Below are positions 23,354 to 32,452 of a DNA stretch of 64,000 nt, one piece after another. Location: NCBI RefSeq assembly GCF_000744225.1, contig NZ_JQLN01000005.1, positions 2,255,001 through 2,319,000 of the forward strand. The letters run 5' to 3'. The position numbers were made by a program, and so were the translations under genes. The notes beneath the pieces were generated by a model, which had not been told where the DNA came from, searched no databases, and saw only the letters and a list, made by a program, of their open reading frames with translations. The stretch is from Kitasatospora mediocidica KCTC 9733 (GTDB lineage Bacteria > Actinomycetota > Actinomycetes > Streptomycetales > Streptomycetaceae). Every line of letters starts with the position of its first letter. The first letter of the stretch is position 1.

Positions 23354-24721
23354 ATGCCCGAGCACGACCACGTCGCCCTGTCCGCCCTGGCCGCCGACGC
23401 GTACGTCTACGGCTATCCGCTGGTCTTTGACCTCAGCATGGTCGACCGCTTCCTCCGCGAGGGCTTCGGCGCGGTCGGGCCGGGCCCGGCGAACCGTTTC
23501 GCCCACGCCGACCAGCTGGCCGGCCCGCAGGAGCACTTCGTCTCGGTGAACAACGACACCGTCTACTCAGTCGCCCAACTGGACCTCTCCGAGGGCCCGC
23601 AGGTCCTGCACGTGCCGGACTACGCCGGGGCCTACTACGTGCTGCAGTTCGTCGACGCCTGGAGCAACAACTTCGCCTACGTGGGCCGCCGCGCCACCGG
23701 TACCGCCGAGCAGACCTGGCTGATCGTCCCGCCCGGCTGGCACGGCACCCCGCCGGACGGGATGCCCGTGATCACCTCGCCCACCACGGTCGCCAGCATC
23801 GTCGGGCGCAGCGCCTGCGACGGCCCGGCGGACCTGCCGCGGGTGGCCGCGCTCCAGCGGCAGCTGACGCTCACCGCGCTGGAGCCGGGCGGTGTGCCCG
23901 CCGGACTTCCGCAGCCCGACCCGGCGGTCCCCGAGGAGCTGCGCTTCTTCGAGCGGCTGCGGCTCTGGATGGCGGCCTTCCCGCCCGCCGCGCCGGACGT
24001 CGAGTACCAGCAGCGGTTCGCCCCGCTCGGTCTGCTCGACGCCGGCCCGTCGCCGTACACCGCGACGCACGCCGACTGGGCGGCCGCGCTGGCCAGGGGG
24101 CTGGCGGCCGGCAAGGAGCGGATCGAGGCGGCGACCAGGCCGCCCGAGGGCACTCCGGCCGGTGACTGGAGCTTCAACCTGCACCTGTTCGACTACAACA
24201 TCGACCACCTGGGCCCCGGCACGGTGGACGACCCGCAGTGGCGGATCCCGGACCGCCGGGCGGCCTACCTCACCCGCGCCGTCGCCGCGCGCGAGGGCCT
24301 CTGGGGCAACCACGCCTACGAGGCGGTCTACGCCAGCACCTTCGCCGACGCCGAGGGCAAGCAGCTGACCGGCGCGCAGGCGTACATGCTGTCCTTCGAC
24401 AGCCCGCCGCCGGTGGACGCGTTCTGGTCGGTCACCATGTACGCGCTGCCCGACTACTTCCTGGTCGCCAACCCGGACGATCGCTACTCGATCGGCGACC
24501 GCACGCCGGGCCTGGTGTACGCCGAGGACGGCTCGCTCACCCTCTACCTCCAGCGCGAGCGGCCGGCCACCGCGGCGCAGGCGGCCAACTGGCTGCCGAC
24601 GCCGGAGGGCGACTTCCGTCCGATGATCCGCCTCTACCAGCCGCAGGCCGCGGTCCTGGACGGCTCCTACCGGCTGCCGCCCGTCCAGCCCGTACAGCCT
24701 GGCTCGGTCGGGCAGAACTGA
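23354..24721 (+). CDS. DUF1254/DUF1214 domain protein, second of a tandem pair
   Basis: 455 residues, TAAGGA upstream of the ATG. DUF1254 motifs: VYGYPLVFDLSMVDRF, SVNNDTVYSVAQLDL, YYVLQFVDAWSNNF. DUF1214 motifs: DAFWSVTMYALPDYFLVAN, RYSIGDRTPG, LTLYLQRERP. It is clearly homologous to the preceding gene but diverged well beyond recent duplication. The C-terminal DUF1214 block is the best conserved between the two. Enzymatic role unknown. Confidence 0.8.
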   Translation: MPEHDHVALSALAADAYVYGYPLVFDLSMVDRFLREGFGAVGPGPANRFAHADQLAGPQEHFVSVNNDTVYSVAQLDLSEGPQVLHVPDYAGAYYVLQFVDAWSNNFAYVGRRATGTAEQTWLIVPPGWHGTPPDGMPVITSPTTVASIVGRSACDGPADLPRVAALQRQLTLTALEPGGVPAGLPQPDPAVPEELRFFERLRLWMAAFPPAAPDVEYQQRFAPLGLLDAGPSPYTATHADWAAALARGLAAGKERIEAATRPPEGTPAGDWSFNLHLFDYNIDHLGPGTVDDPQWRIPDRRAAYLTRAVAAREGLWGNHAYEAVYASTFADAEGKQLTGAQAYMLSFDSPPPVDAFWSVTMYALPDYFLVANPDDRYSIGDRTPGLVYAEDGSLTLYLQRERPATAAQAANWLPTPEGDFRPMIRLYQPQAAVLDGSYRLPPVQPVQPGSVGQN

Positions 24722-24781
24722 TGCCCGACCGGCCCGGTGCTGCAACGCGAGGGCGGGGTGGGGAGTGCAAGGGGTGGACGG

Positions 24782-26671
24782 TCAACGGGTCGGTGCGGAG
24801 GAGGCGGTTGTGGTGGGTGTGACGGGCGAGGCAGTGGTCGGCGACGTAGTCGGTCGGGCGGACGGGCCGGCCGAGGGCTGGGAGGAGGGGCCGGCGGAGG
24901 AGGTCGGTCCGGAGCTGGAGGTGGCGCTCGGCAGCGCGCTGCTGCTCGGCCCACTGCTGGCGCTGCTGCCGGTGCTGGGCGTCGGCGCGGCGCTGCTGCT
25001 GGCGCTGCCACTCGGTTTCGCGCTCGCGCTGGGCGCGGGCCCCGCGGAGGTCGGGCCGGACGAGGGCGTCGGGGTCGGCCCGCCGCGCCGGTCCGCGCCG
25101 CCCTCCAGCGTGACCACGGCCTCGGACGGGGGCAGCGCGATCTGCGCCGTCCAGTGATCCTGCGGGGCGCGGTCGTCGTCGACGGTGACGGTGACGGTGA
25201 TCCGCTGGCCGGGGGCCAGGCTGCCGGAGTCGCGGCTCAGGCGCAGCCAGTCGCAGGTGGTGACGGCCTGCCAGTCGACGGTGGTGTCGCCGGTGTTGGT
25301 CAGGGTGAGCACGGTCCGGGCGCCGTACGGGGTGGCCTCGACCGTCAGCTGACCCCCGGCGGCCGACACGGGCGGCAGCGGGGGAGCCGGCTCGGCGGCC
25401 AGTTGGGGGCTGCCCAGCGGCACGGCGTCGGGGGACGCGACGGGGACGGCGATCCCCTGGACCGCCGGAAGCAACGTTTCTGCAGACGCGGAGTGGAGCA
25501 GGGCCGCCGAGAGGCTGCCGCCGCGTTGTCCGCCGAGGGCCGGTGCGGCGGCCACGGTCGATCCGGCCCCGCCCCCGGGCAGCGGGACGGCGGTCACCGG
25601 CCCGTCGGGCTGCCCGTCGGGCCCGCCGCTGTCCACCCGGACGGCGGAGACGGTGGCGGCGGCGTCCGTCGCGCTGCCGTCCCGGTGCGCCACCCAGAGG
25701 GCGACCAGCGGGGCCGACAGCACGGCGGCGAGGACGCCCGCGGTGAGGGCGCGCTGGCGGACCAGCACGGTGCGCCCGTGCAGGTCGCCGCCCGCGCGGT
25801 GGCGGTCCAGCAGCCCGGGGACGCGGTGCCGGGGGAAGCCGCGCTGGTCGAAGTGGACCGGTCGGGGCTCGGCCGCCGTCGCCGCCGCCGTCGGTTCGGG
25901 CGCGGCCGGACGCTCGGGCGCCGCGTCCGGGGCCGCGGTGCGGGCCGCCGCGGGAGCGGCGAGGACCGCCAGGCCGGGGAGGCCCTCGCGCAGCTCGCCG
26001 GTCACCCGTTCGGCCGTCCCTCGGCAGGTCGGGCACTCCACCACGTGCCGCAGCAGCTCGCGCCGCAGCGCCGGGCCGAGCACCCAGGCCCGCCAGTGGT
26101 CGGCCCCCGGCCCGCCGAGCCGGGCCAGCTCCGGGCAGTTGCCGACGCCCAACACCAGCAGCGCGCTCCTGGTCCGGGCGACCTCGGCGCCGCCGGCCGC
26201 GAGCAGTGCTTGGGTCGCCTCGATGCCGAGGCCGAGCACCGCGGCGACCTCCAGCGGGGTGAGCCGGTGGCGGACCGAGAGCTCCAACGCCTCGCGCTGC
26301 TCGGCCGTCGTCCCCGCCGCCTCCGGCCAGGCCAGCGAGGCCAGCTCGCTCTGCCGCCGGGTCGCCTCGCCCGGGGCGGGACGCACCGGTACCGCGAGCC
26401 CCTCGGCCAGCCGTCGCATGCAGGCGTACCGCGCCAACGAGTACAGCCAGGCGCGCAGCAGCCCGGGCGCGGCCAGCCGCGAACCGTTGCGCAGCGCAAG
26501 CTCCCGGGTCTCGCGCACGGCGGCCAGCGCCGCGTCGTGGTCGCAGAGCACCGAGAGGCAGTAGGTGAACAGCCCGTCGGCCAGCCGCCCGTAGGCGGGC
26601 AGCACGGTCATCGCGACGTGGTCGGCGGACTGCTGTTCCAGGGCCCGGCCCTGTGCTCTGCTGGTGTTCAC
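24782..26671 (-). CDS. Sigma-factor-like / zinc-finger / BACON-domain membrane protein
   Basis: About 629 residues. The N-terminal ~190 resemble sigma-70 family regions 2 and 4 (LSVRHRLTPLEVAAVLGLG is a helix-turn-helix), then an anti-sigma-type zinc motif HVVECPTC, then one membrane helix (VLAAVLSAPLVALWV). Outside follows a BACON-type beta domain (LTVEATPYGARTVLTLTNTG, DWQAVTTCDWLRLSRDSGSL), and a Ser/Thr/Pro-rich tail. Sigma-like and anti-sigma-like parts in one polypeptide suggest a membrane-anchored regulator that senses outside through the BACON domain. The GTG at 26671 is chosen, but its ribosome site is too close, so the start could be ATG 26611. It is divergent from radA. Confidence 0.65.
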   Translation of the reverse strand: MNTSRAQGRALEQQSADHVAMTVLPAYGRLADGLFTYCLSVLCDHDAALAAVRETRELALRNGSRLAAPGLLRAWLYSLARYACMRRLAEGLAVPVRPAPGEATRRQSELASLAWPEAAGTTAEQREALELSVRHRLTPLEVAAVLGLGIEATQALLAAGGAEVARTRSALLVLGVGNCPELARLGGPGADHWRAWVLGPALRRELLRHVVECPTCRGTAERVTGELREGLPGLAVLAAPAAARTAAPDAAPERPAAPEPTAAATAAEPRPVHFDQRGFPRHRVPGLLDRHRAGGDLHGRTVLVRQRALTAGVLAAVLSAPLVALWVAHRDGSATDAAATVSAVRVDSGGPDGQPDGPVTAVPLPGGGAGSTVAAAPALGGQRGGSLSAALLHSASAETLLPAVQGIAVPVASPDAVPLGSPQLAAEPAPPLPPVSAAGGQLTVEATPYGARTVLTLTNTGDTTVDWQAVTTCDWLRLSRDSGSLAPGQRITVTVTVDDDRAPQDHWTAQIALPPSEAVVTLEGGADRRGGPTPTPSSGPTSAGPAPSASAKPSGSASSSAAPTPSTGSSASSGPSSSALPSATSSSGPTSSAGPSSQPSAGPSARPTTSPTTASPVTPTTTASSAPTR

Positions 26672-26808
26672 GCCTTCGACGGTAGAGAGCCGGACCCAGC
26701 GCCCCCGGCGGATCCCGGCCCTTGTACTTCTTTCGGGTAACAACACGGACCACTGCCTGACAAAGCGGCGGTACGGCGTTGTCGGACCCACCCGCTACGG
26801 TGGGCCGC

Positions 26809-28314
26809 ATGGCAGCCCGCACCGTGAAGACCACCGCCAAGCCCCGCCCGGCCTACCGCTGCACGGAGTGCGGCAACCAGCTGCCCAAATGGGTCGGCCG
26901 CTGCCCGGAGTGCAACGCCTGGGGCACGGTGGAGGAGTACGGCGCCGTCCCGATCCGGACCACCGCGGCGGGCCCGGTCAGCGCCCCGGCCCGGCCGATC
27001 GGCCAGGTCGACGGTCAGGTGGCCACCGCCCGCACCACCGGCGTCAGCGAGCTGGACCGGGTGCTCGGCGGCGGCCTGGTCCCCGGCGCGGTGGTGCTGC
27101 TGGCCGGCGAGCCCGGCGTCGGCAAGTCCACCCTGCTGCTGGACGTCGCCGCCAAGGCCGCCACCGCCCAGCACCGCACCCTCTACGTCACCGGTGAGGA
27201 GTCGGCCGGGCAGGTCCGGCTGCGCGCCGACCGGATCAACGCGCTCTCCGAGCACCTCTACCTGGCCGCCGAATCGGATCTGGGCGCGGTGCTCGGCCAC
27301 GTCGACCAGGTCAACCCCGGCCTGCTGGTGCTCGACTCGGTGCAGACCATCGCCTCCGCCGAGCTGGACGGCGCGCCCGGCGGCACCGCCCAGGTCCGCG
27401 AGGTGGCGGCCGCGCTGATCCGGGCCTCCAAGGACCGCGGGATGGCCACCCTGCTGGTCGGCCACGTCACCAAGGACGGCTCGATCGCCGGCCCGCGCCT
27501 GCTGGAGCACCTGGTGGACGTGGTGCTCAGCTTCGAGGGCGACCGGCACGCCCGGCTGCGAATCATCCGCGGCATCAAGAACCGCTACGGCGCGACCGAC
27601 GAGGTCGGCTGCTTCGAGCTGCACGACGAGGGCATCTCCGGCCTCGCCGACCCGTCCGGCCTCTTCCTGACCCGCCGTGACAAGCCCGTCCCCGGAACCT
27701 GCCTGACGGTCACCCTGGAGGGCCGCCGGCCGCTGGTGGCCGAGGTGCAGGCGCTGATGGTGGACTCGCAGATCCCCTCCCCGCGCCGGACCACCTCGGG
27801 CCTGGAGTCGCCGCGGATCGCGATGATCCTCGCCGTCGTGGAGCGCCACGGCGGCGTCAAGCTCGGCAAGCAGGACATCTATACGGCCACCGTGGGCGGC
27901 GTGAAGCTCTCCGAGCCCTCCGCCGACCTGGCCATCGCGCTGGCCGTCGCCAGCTCCTCCTCCGACACCCCGCTGCCCAACAACCTGGTGGCGATCGGTG
28001 AGGTCGGCCTGGCGGGCGAGGTCCGCCGGGTCACCGGCGTGCAGCGCCGGCTGGCCGAGGCGCACCGGCTGGGCTTCACCCACGCGCTCGTCCCGCCGGA
28101 CCCCGGCAAGGTGCCGCGCGGCATGAAGGTGGTCGAGGTGGCCGACATCGGCGAGGCCCTGCAGGCCATCCCGGGCCGCCGCCGGGCCGCCGCGAAGCCG
28201 CGCGACGCGGCCCGCAAGCCGGCCGTCGTCCCTGCTCCGGCGCCCGCGCCGGCCGCCTATCCGGAGGAGCTCATGGAGGGCTGGGAACCGGTCGACTCGG
28301 ACGAACTGGCCTGA
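26809..28314 (+). CDS. radA: DNA repair ATPase RadA
   Basis: 501 residues. It has an N-terminal zinc finger YRCTECGNQLPKWVGRCPECNAWG, a RecA-like motor with Walker A AGEPGVGKST, the RadA-specific KNRYG motif (IKNRYGATDE), and a C-terminal Lon-protease-like domain that ends in an Ala/Pro-rich tail. RadA is a branch-migration helicase in recombination. In actinobacteria it commonly precedes disA, as here, and the two are functionally linked because RadA can hold back DisA activity. Confidence 0.92.
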   Translation: MAARTVKTTAKPRPAYRCTECGNQLPKWVGRCPECNAWGTVEEYGAVPIRTTAAGPVSAPARPIGQVDGQVATARTTGVSELDRVLGGGLVPGAVVLLAGEPGVGKSTLLLDVAAKAATAQHRTLYVTGEESAGQVRLRADRINALSEHLYLAAESDLGAVLGHVDQVNPGLLVLDSVQTIASAELDGAPGGTAQVREVAAALIRASKDRGMATLLVGHVTKDGSIAGPRLLEHLVDVVLSFEGDRHARLRIIRGIKNRYGATDEVGCFELHDEGISGLADPSGLFLTRRDKPVPGTCLTVTLEGRRPLVAEVQALMVDSQIPSPRRTTSGLESPRIAMILAVVERHGGVKLGKQDIYTATVGGVKLSEPSADLAIALAVASSSSDTPLPNNLVAIGEVGLAGEVRRVTGVQRRLAEAHRLGFTHALVPPDPGKVPRGMKVVEVADIGEALQAIPGRRRAAAKPRDAARKPAVVPAPAPAPAAYPEELMEGWEPVDSDELA

Positions 28315-28442
28315 CCGCGGCCCCGGCGCGGCGCCCGCATCGTAGACTTTGCCTGTCCAGCACCAAATCAGGCAGTTTGCGATCGAGGGACCGGGGCCAC
28401 GGGCCACCGCGGCGAGCGGACCGGGCCGGCCGGAGGAGTCAC

Positions 28443-29549
28443 GTGGCAGCGAGCGACCGGGTGGAGAAGTCCCCCCGTGAGGAGGCCCTGCTCCGCGCCT
28501 CCCTCCAAGCCATCGCGCCCGGGACGCCCCTGCGGGACGGCCTGGAGCGGGTGTTGCGCGCCAACACCGGCGGCCTGATCGTGCTCGGCTTCGACAAGAC
28601 CGTCGACTCGGTCAGCACCGGCGGCTTCGTCCTGGACGTCGAGTTCACCGCCACCCGGCTGCGCGAGCTGTGCAAGCTGGACGGCGCGGTGGTGCTCGAC
28701 AAGGACATCACCAAGATCGTCCGGGCCGGCGTGCACCTGATGCCGGACGCCTCGATCCCCACCGACGAGACCGGCACCCGGCACCGCACCGCCGAACGGG
28801 TGAACAAGCAGACCGGTTTCCCGGTGGTCGCCGTCTCGCACTCGATGCGTCTGATCGCCATGTACGTCAACGGCTCGCGCCGGGTCCTGGAGGACTCCAC
28901 CACCGTCCTCTCCCGCGCCAACCAGGCGCTGGCCACCCTGGAGCGCTACAAGCTGCGCCTGGACGAGGTGGCCGGCACCCTCTCCGCCCTGGAGATCGAG
29001 GACCTGGTCACCGTCCGGGACGTCACCGCCGTCGCCCAGCGCCTGGAGATGGTCCGGCTGATCGCGGCCGAGATCGCCGGCTACGTCCTGGAACTCGGCA
29101 CCGACGGCCGGCTGCTCTCGCTCCAGCTCGACGAGCTGATCGCGGGCGTCGAACCCGAGCGCGAACTGGTCGCCCGCGACTACTTCCCCGAGCGCGCCGC
29201 CAAGCGCGGACGCACCGTCCCCGAGGTCCTCGCCGACCTCGAAGCCCTCACCCACGCCGAGCTCCTCGACCTCCAGACGGTCGCCAAGGCGATGGGCTAC
29301 TCCGGCAGCCCCGAGGCGCTGGACTCCGCCGTCTCCCCGGGCGGCTACCGCCTGCTGGCCAAGATCCCGCGTCTGCCCAACACGGTGATGGAACGCCTCG
29401 TCGAGCACTTCGGCGGCCTCCAGAAGCTCCTCGCCGCCAGCATCGACGACCTCCAGACCGTCGAGGGCGTCGGCGAAACCCGCGCCCGCTCGGTCCGCGA
29501 GGGCCTCTCCCGCCTCGCCGAGTCCTCGATCCTGGAACGCTACGTCTGA
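28443..29549 (+). CDS. disA: DNA integrity scanning diadenylate cyclase DisA
   Basis: 368 residues. GTG at 28443 with GGAGGAG upstream decides the start. The DAC domain has the conserved DGAVVLD and GTRHRTAERV motifs that bind ATP and make c-di-AMP; the C-terminus has helix-hairpin-helix repeats (RLPNTVMERLVEHFGG, LQTVEGVGETRARSV) for branched DNA. It forms an octamer that scans for lesions. c-di-AMP in Streptomyces regulates cell wall hydrolases and ion transport. Confidence 0.93.
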   Translation: MAASDRVEKSPREEALLRASLQAIAPGTPLRDGLERVLRANTGGLIVLGFDKTVDSVSTGGFVLDVEFTATRLRELCKLDGAVVLDKDITKIVRAGVHLMPDASIPTDETGTRHRTAERVNKQTGFPVVAVSHSMRLIAMYVNGSRRVLEDSTTVLSRANQALATLERYKLRLDEVAGTLSALEIEDLVTVRDVTAVAQRLEMVRLIAAEIAGYVLELGTDGRLLSLQLDELIAGVEPERELVARDYFPERAAKRGRTVPEVLADLEALTHAELLDLQTVAKAMGYSGSPEALDSAVSPGGYRLLAKIPRLPNTVMERLVEHFGGLQKLLAASIDDLQTVEGVGETRARSVREGLSRLAESSILERYV

Positions 29550-29612
29550 CCCTCCACCCCCTGTGGAGAAACGGTCAGCCACACACCCCCAAGGCTGCGG
29601 GGCGTACCTGGT

Positions 29613-29756
29613 GTGGAGACGCGGTACAGCGCGACGGCCGACGCGGAGAACCACGTCGGCCTGTCGGTGTTCCGGTTTGACGGGGATGCGCTGGTGACGC
29701 CGCACCTCGCGCTGCTGGCTGTCCGGCCGGAGTGCGGCCTCAGGTCTATTCAGTGA
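29613..29756 (+). other. Possible 47-residue ORF, uncertain
   Basis: A GTG-started frame reads VETRYSATADAENHV and goes on to VRPECGLRSIQ before a TGA. There is no clear ribosome binding site and its end overlaps the stop of the opposite-strand small gene. It may be a remnant of a longer gene. Listed so that the 195-base gap after disA is not blank. Confidence 0.2.
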
Positions 29757-29931
29757 GGGGGTGATGCGGATTCGTCGGGGCGGTGGCGCATTTGTAGCCC
29801 TCGGTGCACTTGAATTTGCAGGTGGTCGACCAGGTCGGGCCTCGGCCGTTGCAGTTCGAACATTTGACCCAGGTCTGCTTCTTCCTGCAGGTTTTGCAGT
29901 GCTTGTCCTTCTGGTCGCCCGTGTACGACAT
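29746..29931 (-). CDS. Small Cys-rich protein with a DnaJ-type zinc motif
   Basis: 61 residues, AAGGAGAT upstream of the ATG. Six Cys: HCKTCRKK, KCSNCNGRG (a CxxCxGxG knuckle as in DnaJ), then CKFKC and a last Cys. It follows the coiled-coil gene by 13 bases. Likely a small zinc-binding protein; partner unknown. The composition, with little Ala and many Lys and Thr, is unlike its neighbours, which hints at a foreign origin. Confidence 0.6.
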   Translation of the reverse strand: MSYTGDQKDKHCKTCRKKQTWVKCSNCNGRGPTWSTTCKFKCTEGYKCATAPTNPHHPLTE

Positions 29932-29944
29932 CGGATCTCCTTTT

Positions 29945-30268
29945 CTACCGCAGGCCGAGCTTGAAACGCAGCTCGTGCAGCTCCGGATAGAGTTCCTGGT
30001 TTATACGGTCCAGCGCCTTCTTCTGGAGCGCCGACCGCTGGATGCTCCGCACCAGCTCGGCCCGGTTGTCGGGCGCAGGCTGCTGCTTGCGGCCGAAGAG
30101 GCCTTTGGGTCGGGGCTCGGCCTCCGGACGGGGCATGCGAGCGACCGCTGAGGCGATCCTGTCCTCGTCGTCGTGTTCACCGCGTTCGACGGCATCGACA
30201 AAGGCTTTGAGCGAAGCGATCTCCGCCTCGACCTCGTCGAGCCGTGCCCGCATTTCCGCTGGATTCAT
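29945..30268 (-). CDS. Small charged helical protein (107 aa)
   Basis: The N-terminal ~30 residues form a coiled coil (MRARLDEVEAEIASLKAFVD), followed by an acidic linker and a basic Pro-rich segment (KGLFGRKQQPAPD) and a second helix (LHELRFKLGLR). AGGCAGG lies eight bases upstream of the ATG. It may form an operon with the downstream zinc-finger gene. No domain recognised. Confidence 0.5.
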   Translation of the reverse strand: MNPAEMRARLDEVEAEIASLKAFVDAVERGEHDDEDRIASAVARMPRPEAEPRPKGLFGRKQQPAPDNRAELVRSIQRSALQKKALDRINQELYPELHELRFKLGLR

Positions 30269-30461
30269 CCGGAACCTGCCTCATCTCGGACGACAGAGAC
30301 TGACTGCCCGTCAGTTTCGTGGTCGGGAGCGTAGCAGGGGGTGCGTGAATTCTCTCGGGGGTGGTCGGGCCGGACGGCCTTTTGTTTCCGTCTTGTGATA
30401 TCGATCATTCGCCGGGAAATGGGCATGACATTCCCTGCGGGCGTGATCTGTGCCGGGTCGG

Positions 30462-31325
30462 CTATCCGTCCAGGCGGGTGGAGGTGCGGGCCGGGACGGG
30501 TCCCCCGGCGGGGCCGGTCAGTTCGGCCTGGACGAGGTAGTTGCCGCCGGGGGCGGGGGTGGTGTCCGCCGGGGTGGGGCACTGGGGCTTGCTGCGGGTG
30601 CGGTCCCAGACGAAGGTCTCGGTCAGGGCGGTGGCGGGGGAGATCTGGACCCAGCGGCCCTGCTTGTCCGTGACGCAGTCGGCGGAGGACCAGATCCGCT
30701 CGCCGCTGGCCGAGTTGACGGTGATCGCGGAGGCGGCCTGGCTCAGGTCGACGCGGCAGGGGGAGCCGGAGGCGTTGCGGATCTTCAGCTCGAAGGTCGG
30801 CTTCTCCTTGGGCTGGTAGGCGTTCTGGGTGCCGGCCAGTTCCAGGGTGAGCTGCGAGGCGGTGCAGAGCGGGAGGGCCATCACGTCACCGGTGTTGACC
30901 GGCGGAACGCCGCCGGTCGCGGAGCCGCCGCCGCCCGAGGTGCCGGTGGTCCCGGTGCCGCCGGTGGTGTCCGTGCCGCCGGTGGTGCCGCCCGTGCTGT
31001 CCGTGCCGCCGGTCGGGGCGGTCGTCGGGTTCGTCCCACCCGTACCGGTGCCCGTGCTGCCTCCGGAGCCCGTGCCGCCGCCGGTGCCGCCCGGGTGGGT
31101 GCTGATGGCGGGGCCGGTGGGGGTCGCGCCCGGGGTGATCGAGGTGACCGCCGAGGGGGCGGGTGCGGGATGAGCGCCGACGGGCTTCGTCCCGCCGCCG
31201 TCCTGACCGAGCGTCAACCACGCCACCAGGAGGGCCACCACCGCCACGGCGGCGAGCATGACGAAACGCCGCCGCCAGTAGATCGAGGCTGGCAGCGGTC
31301 CGACGGGCTGACGCAGAGAAGGCAC
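30462..31325 (-). CDS. Membrane-anchored Thr/Gly-rich secreted-domain protein
   Basis: 287 residues, start taken as GTG 31325. One membrane helix near the N-terminus (FVMLAAVAVVALLVAWLTL), then a long Gly/Thr/Ser-rich linker of ~100 residues with GGTGT-type repeats, then a beta-rich domain (CTASQLTLELAGTQNAY, ELKIRNASGSPCRVDL) resembling the Ig-like DUF4232-type domains with paired Cys. It is divergent from mutY, and this position beside disA-mutY is common in Streptomyces. An outside sensory or wall-binding role is inference. Confidence 0.65.
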   Translation of the reverse strand: MPSLRQPVGPLPASIYWRRRFVMLAAVAVVALLVAWLTLGQDGGGTKPVGAHPAPAPSAVTSITPGATPTGPAISTHPGGTGGGTGSGGSTGTGTGGTNPTTAPTGGTDSTGGTTGGTDTTGGTGTTGTSGGGGSATGGVPPVNTGDVMALPLCTASQLTLELAGTQNAYQPKEKPTFELKIRNASGSPCRVDLSQAASAITVNSASGERIWSSADCVTDKQGRWVQISPATALTETFVWDRTRSKPQCPTPADTTPAPGGNYLVQAELTGPAGGPVPARTSTRLDG

Positions 31326-31473
31326 GATCAAACTCTACGAGAGTCGGAGCACCGCCAGACGCAACAACACCATCCTCGGGCACCTTCTTTCACATGATCC
31401 GCCATTTGGTCCGTCCGAGCGAGCCTGTCGGCACCCCCGCCCGTCCGGCGACTGTGCGAGGATCGGAGGTGCT

Positions 31474-32367
31474 ATGCCGACGAGTACCCGCACCCCCGCC
31501 CCGCTGCTGCACTCCATCGTCCTGGACTGGTACCGGGAGAACGCCCGCGACCTGCCCTGGCGCACCCCGGACGCCTCGCCCTGGGCGGTGATGGTGAGTG
31601 AGTTCATGCTGCAGCAGACTCCGGTGAAGCGGGTGCTGCCCGCCTACGCGGCCTGGGTGGAGCGCTGGCCGACGCCGGCCGCGCTGGCCGCCGACGCACC
31701 GGGCGAGGCGGTCCGGATGTGGGGGCGGCTCGGCTACCCGCGCCGTGCCCTGCGGCTGCACGCCGCCGCGACGGCGATCACCGAGCGGCACGGCGGCGAG
31801 GTCCCGGACGACCACGCCGAGTTGCTGGCGCTGCCCGGGGTCGGCGAGTACACCGCCGCCGCCGTGGCCTCCTTCGCCTTCCGCCAGCGCCACGCGGTGC
31901 TGGACACCAACGTGCGCCGGGTCTTCGCCCGCGCGGTCACCGGCGTCGAGTACCCGGCCCAGGCGACCACCGCGGCCGAGCGTCGGACCGCCGGCGAGCT
32001 GCTCCCGGACGTGGCGGGGACGGCGGCCGAGTGGGCGGTCGGCGTGATGGAGCTGGGCGCCCTGGTCTGCACGGCCCGCAGCCCGGAGTGCGGCGGCTGC
32101 CCGCTGCGCGCGCACTGCGCCTGGCAGCGGGCCGGCCGTCCGCCGTACGAGGGTCCGGCCCGGCGCGGGCAGACGTACGAGGGCACCGACCGCCAGGTGC
32201 GCGGCAAGCTCCTCGCCGTACTGCGCGACGCGCACGGCGAGGTGCCGCAGCACCGGCTGGACGCCGTCTGGCCCGAGCCGGTCCAGCGGGCCCGGGCGTT
32301 GGACGGCCTGGTCGCCGACGGGCTGGTGGAGCCGGTCGCGCCGGGGGTCTACCGCCTCCCGCAGTAA
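31474..32367 (+). CDS. mutY: A/G-specific adenine DNA glycosylase MutY
   Basis: 297 residues, GGAGG before the ATG. The helix-hairpin-helix LPGVGEYTAAAVASFAF and the catalytic Asp (VLDTNVRRV) are present, plus the [4Fe-4S] cluster loop C-x6-C-x2-C-x5-C (CTARSPECGGCPLRAHC). It removes adenine opposite 8-oxoguanine. The family's C-terminal MutT-like domain is absent, as in many actinobacteria. Confidence 0.9.
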   Translation: MPTSTRTPAPLLHSIVLDWYRENARDLPWRTPDASPWAVMVSEFMLQQTPVKRVLPAYAAWVERWPTPAALAADAPGEAVRMWGRLGYPRRALRLHAAATAITERHGGEVPDDHAELLALPGVGEYTAAAVASFAFRQRHAVLDTNVRRVFARAVTGVEYPAQATTAAERRTAGELLPDVAGTAAEWAVGVMELGALVCTARSPECGGCPLRAHCAWQRAGRPPYEGPARRGQTYEGTDRQVRGKLLAVLRDAHGEVPQHRLDAVWPEPVQRARALDGLVADGLVEPVAPGVYRLPQ

Positions 32368-32388
32368 GACCGGTCGGTCTAGGGTGTG

Positions 32389-32436
32389 AACGCCGCTGCC
32401 CCCGCCCGGACGGATCCGGGCGGGGGCAGCGGCGTT
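32389..32436. terminator. Bidirectional terminator between mutY and the MFS pump
   Basis: A perfect 22-bp stem: 32389-32410 is the exact reverse complement of 32415-32436, with the 4-base loop CGGA. It sits in the 85-base gap between the convergent genes and can end both transcripts. Confidence 0.9.
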
Positions 32437-32452
32437 GCGGGGCGGGGGCGGC

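Noticed and set aside
30340..30400. Terminator with GGCCG/CGGCC and TTTTG
   Set aside because: The stem is only five base pairs with a two-base loop, too weak to call.
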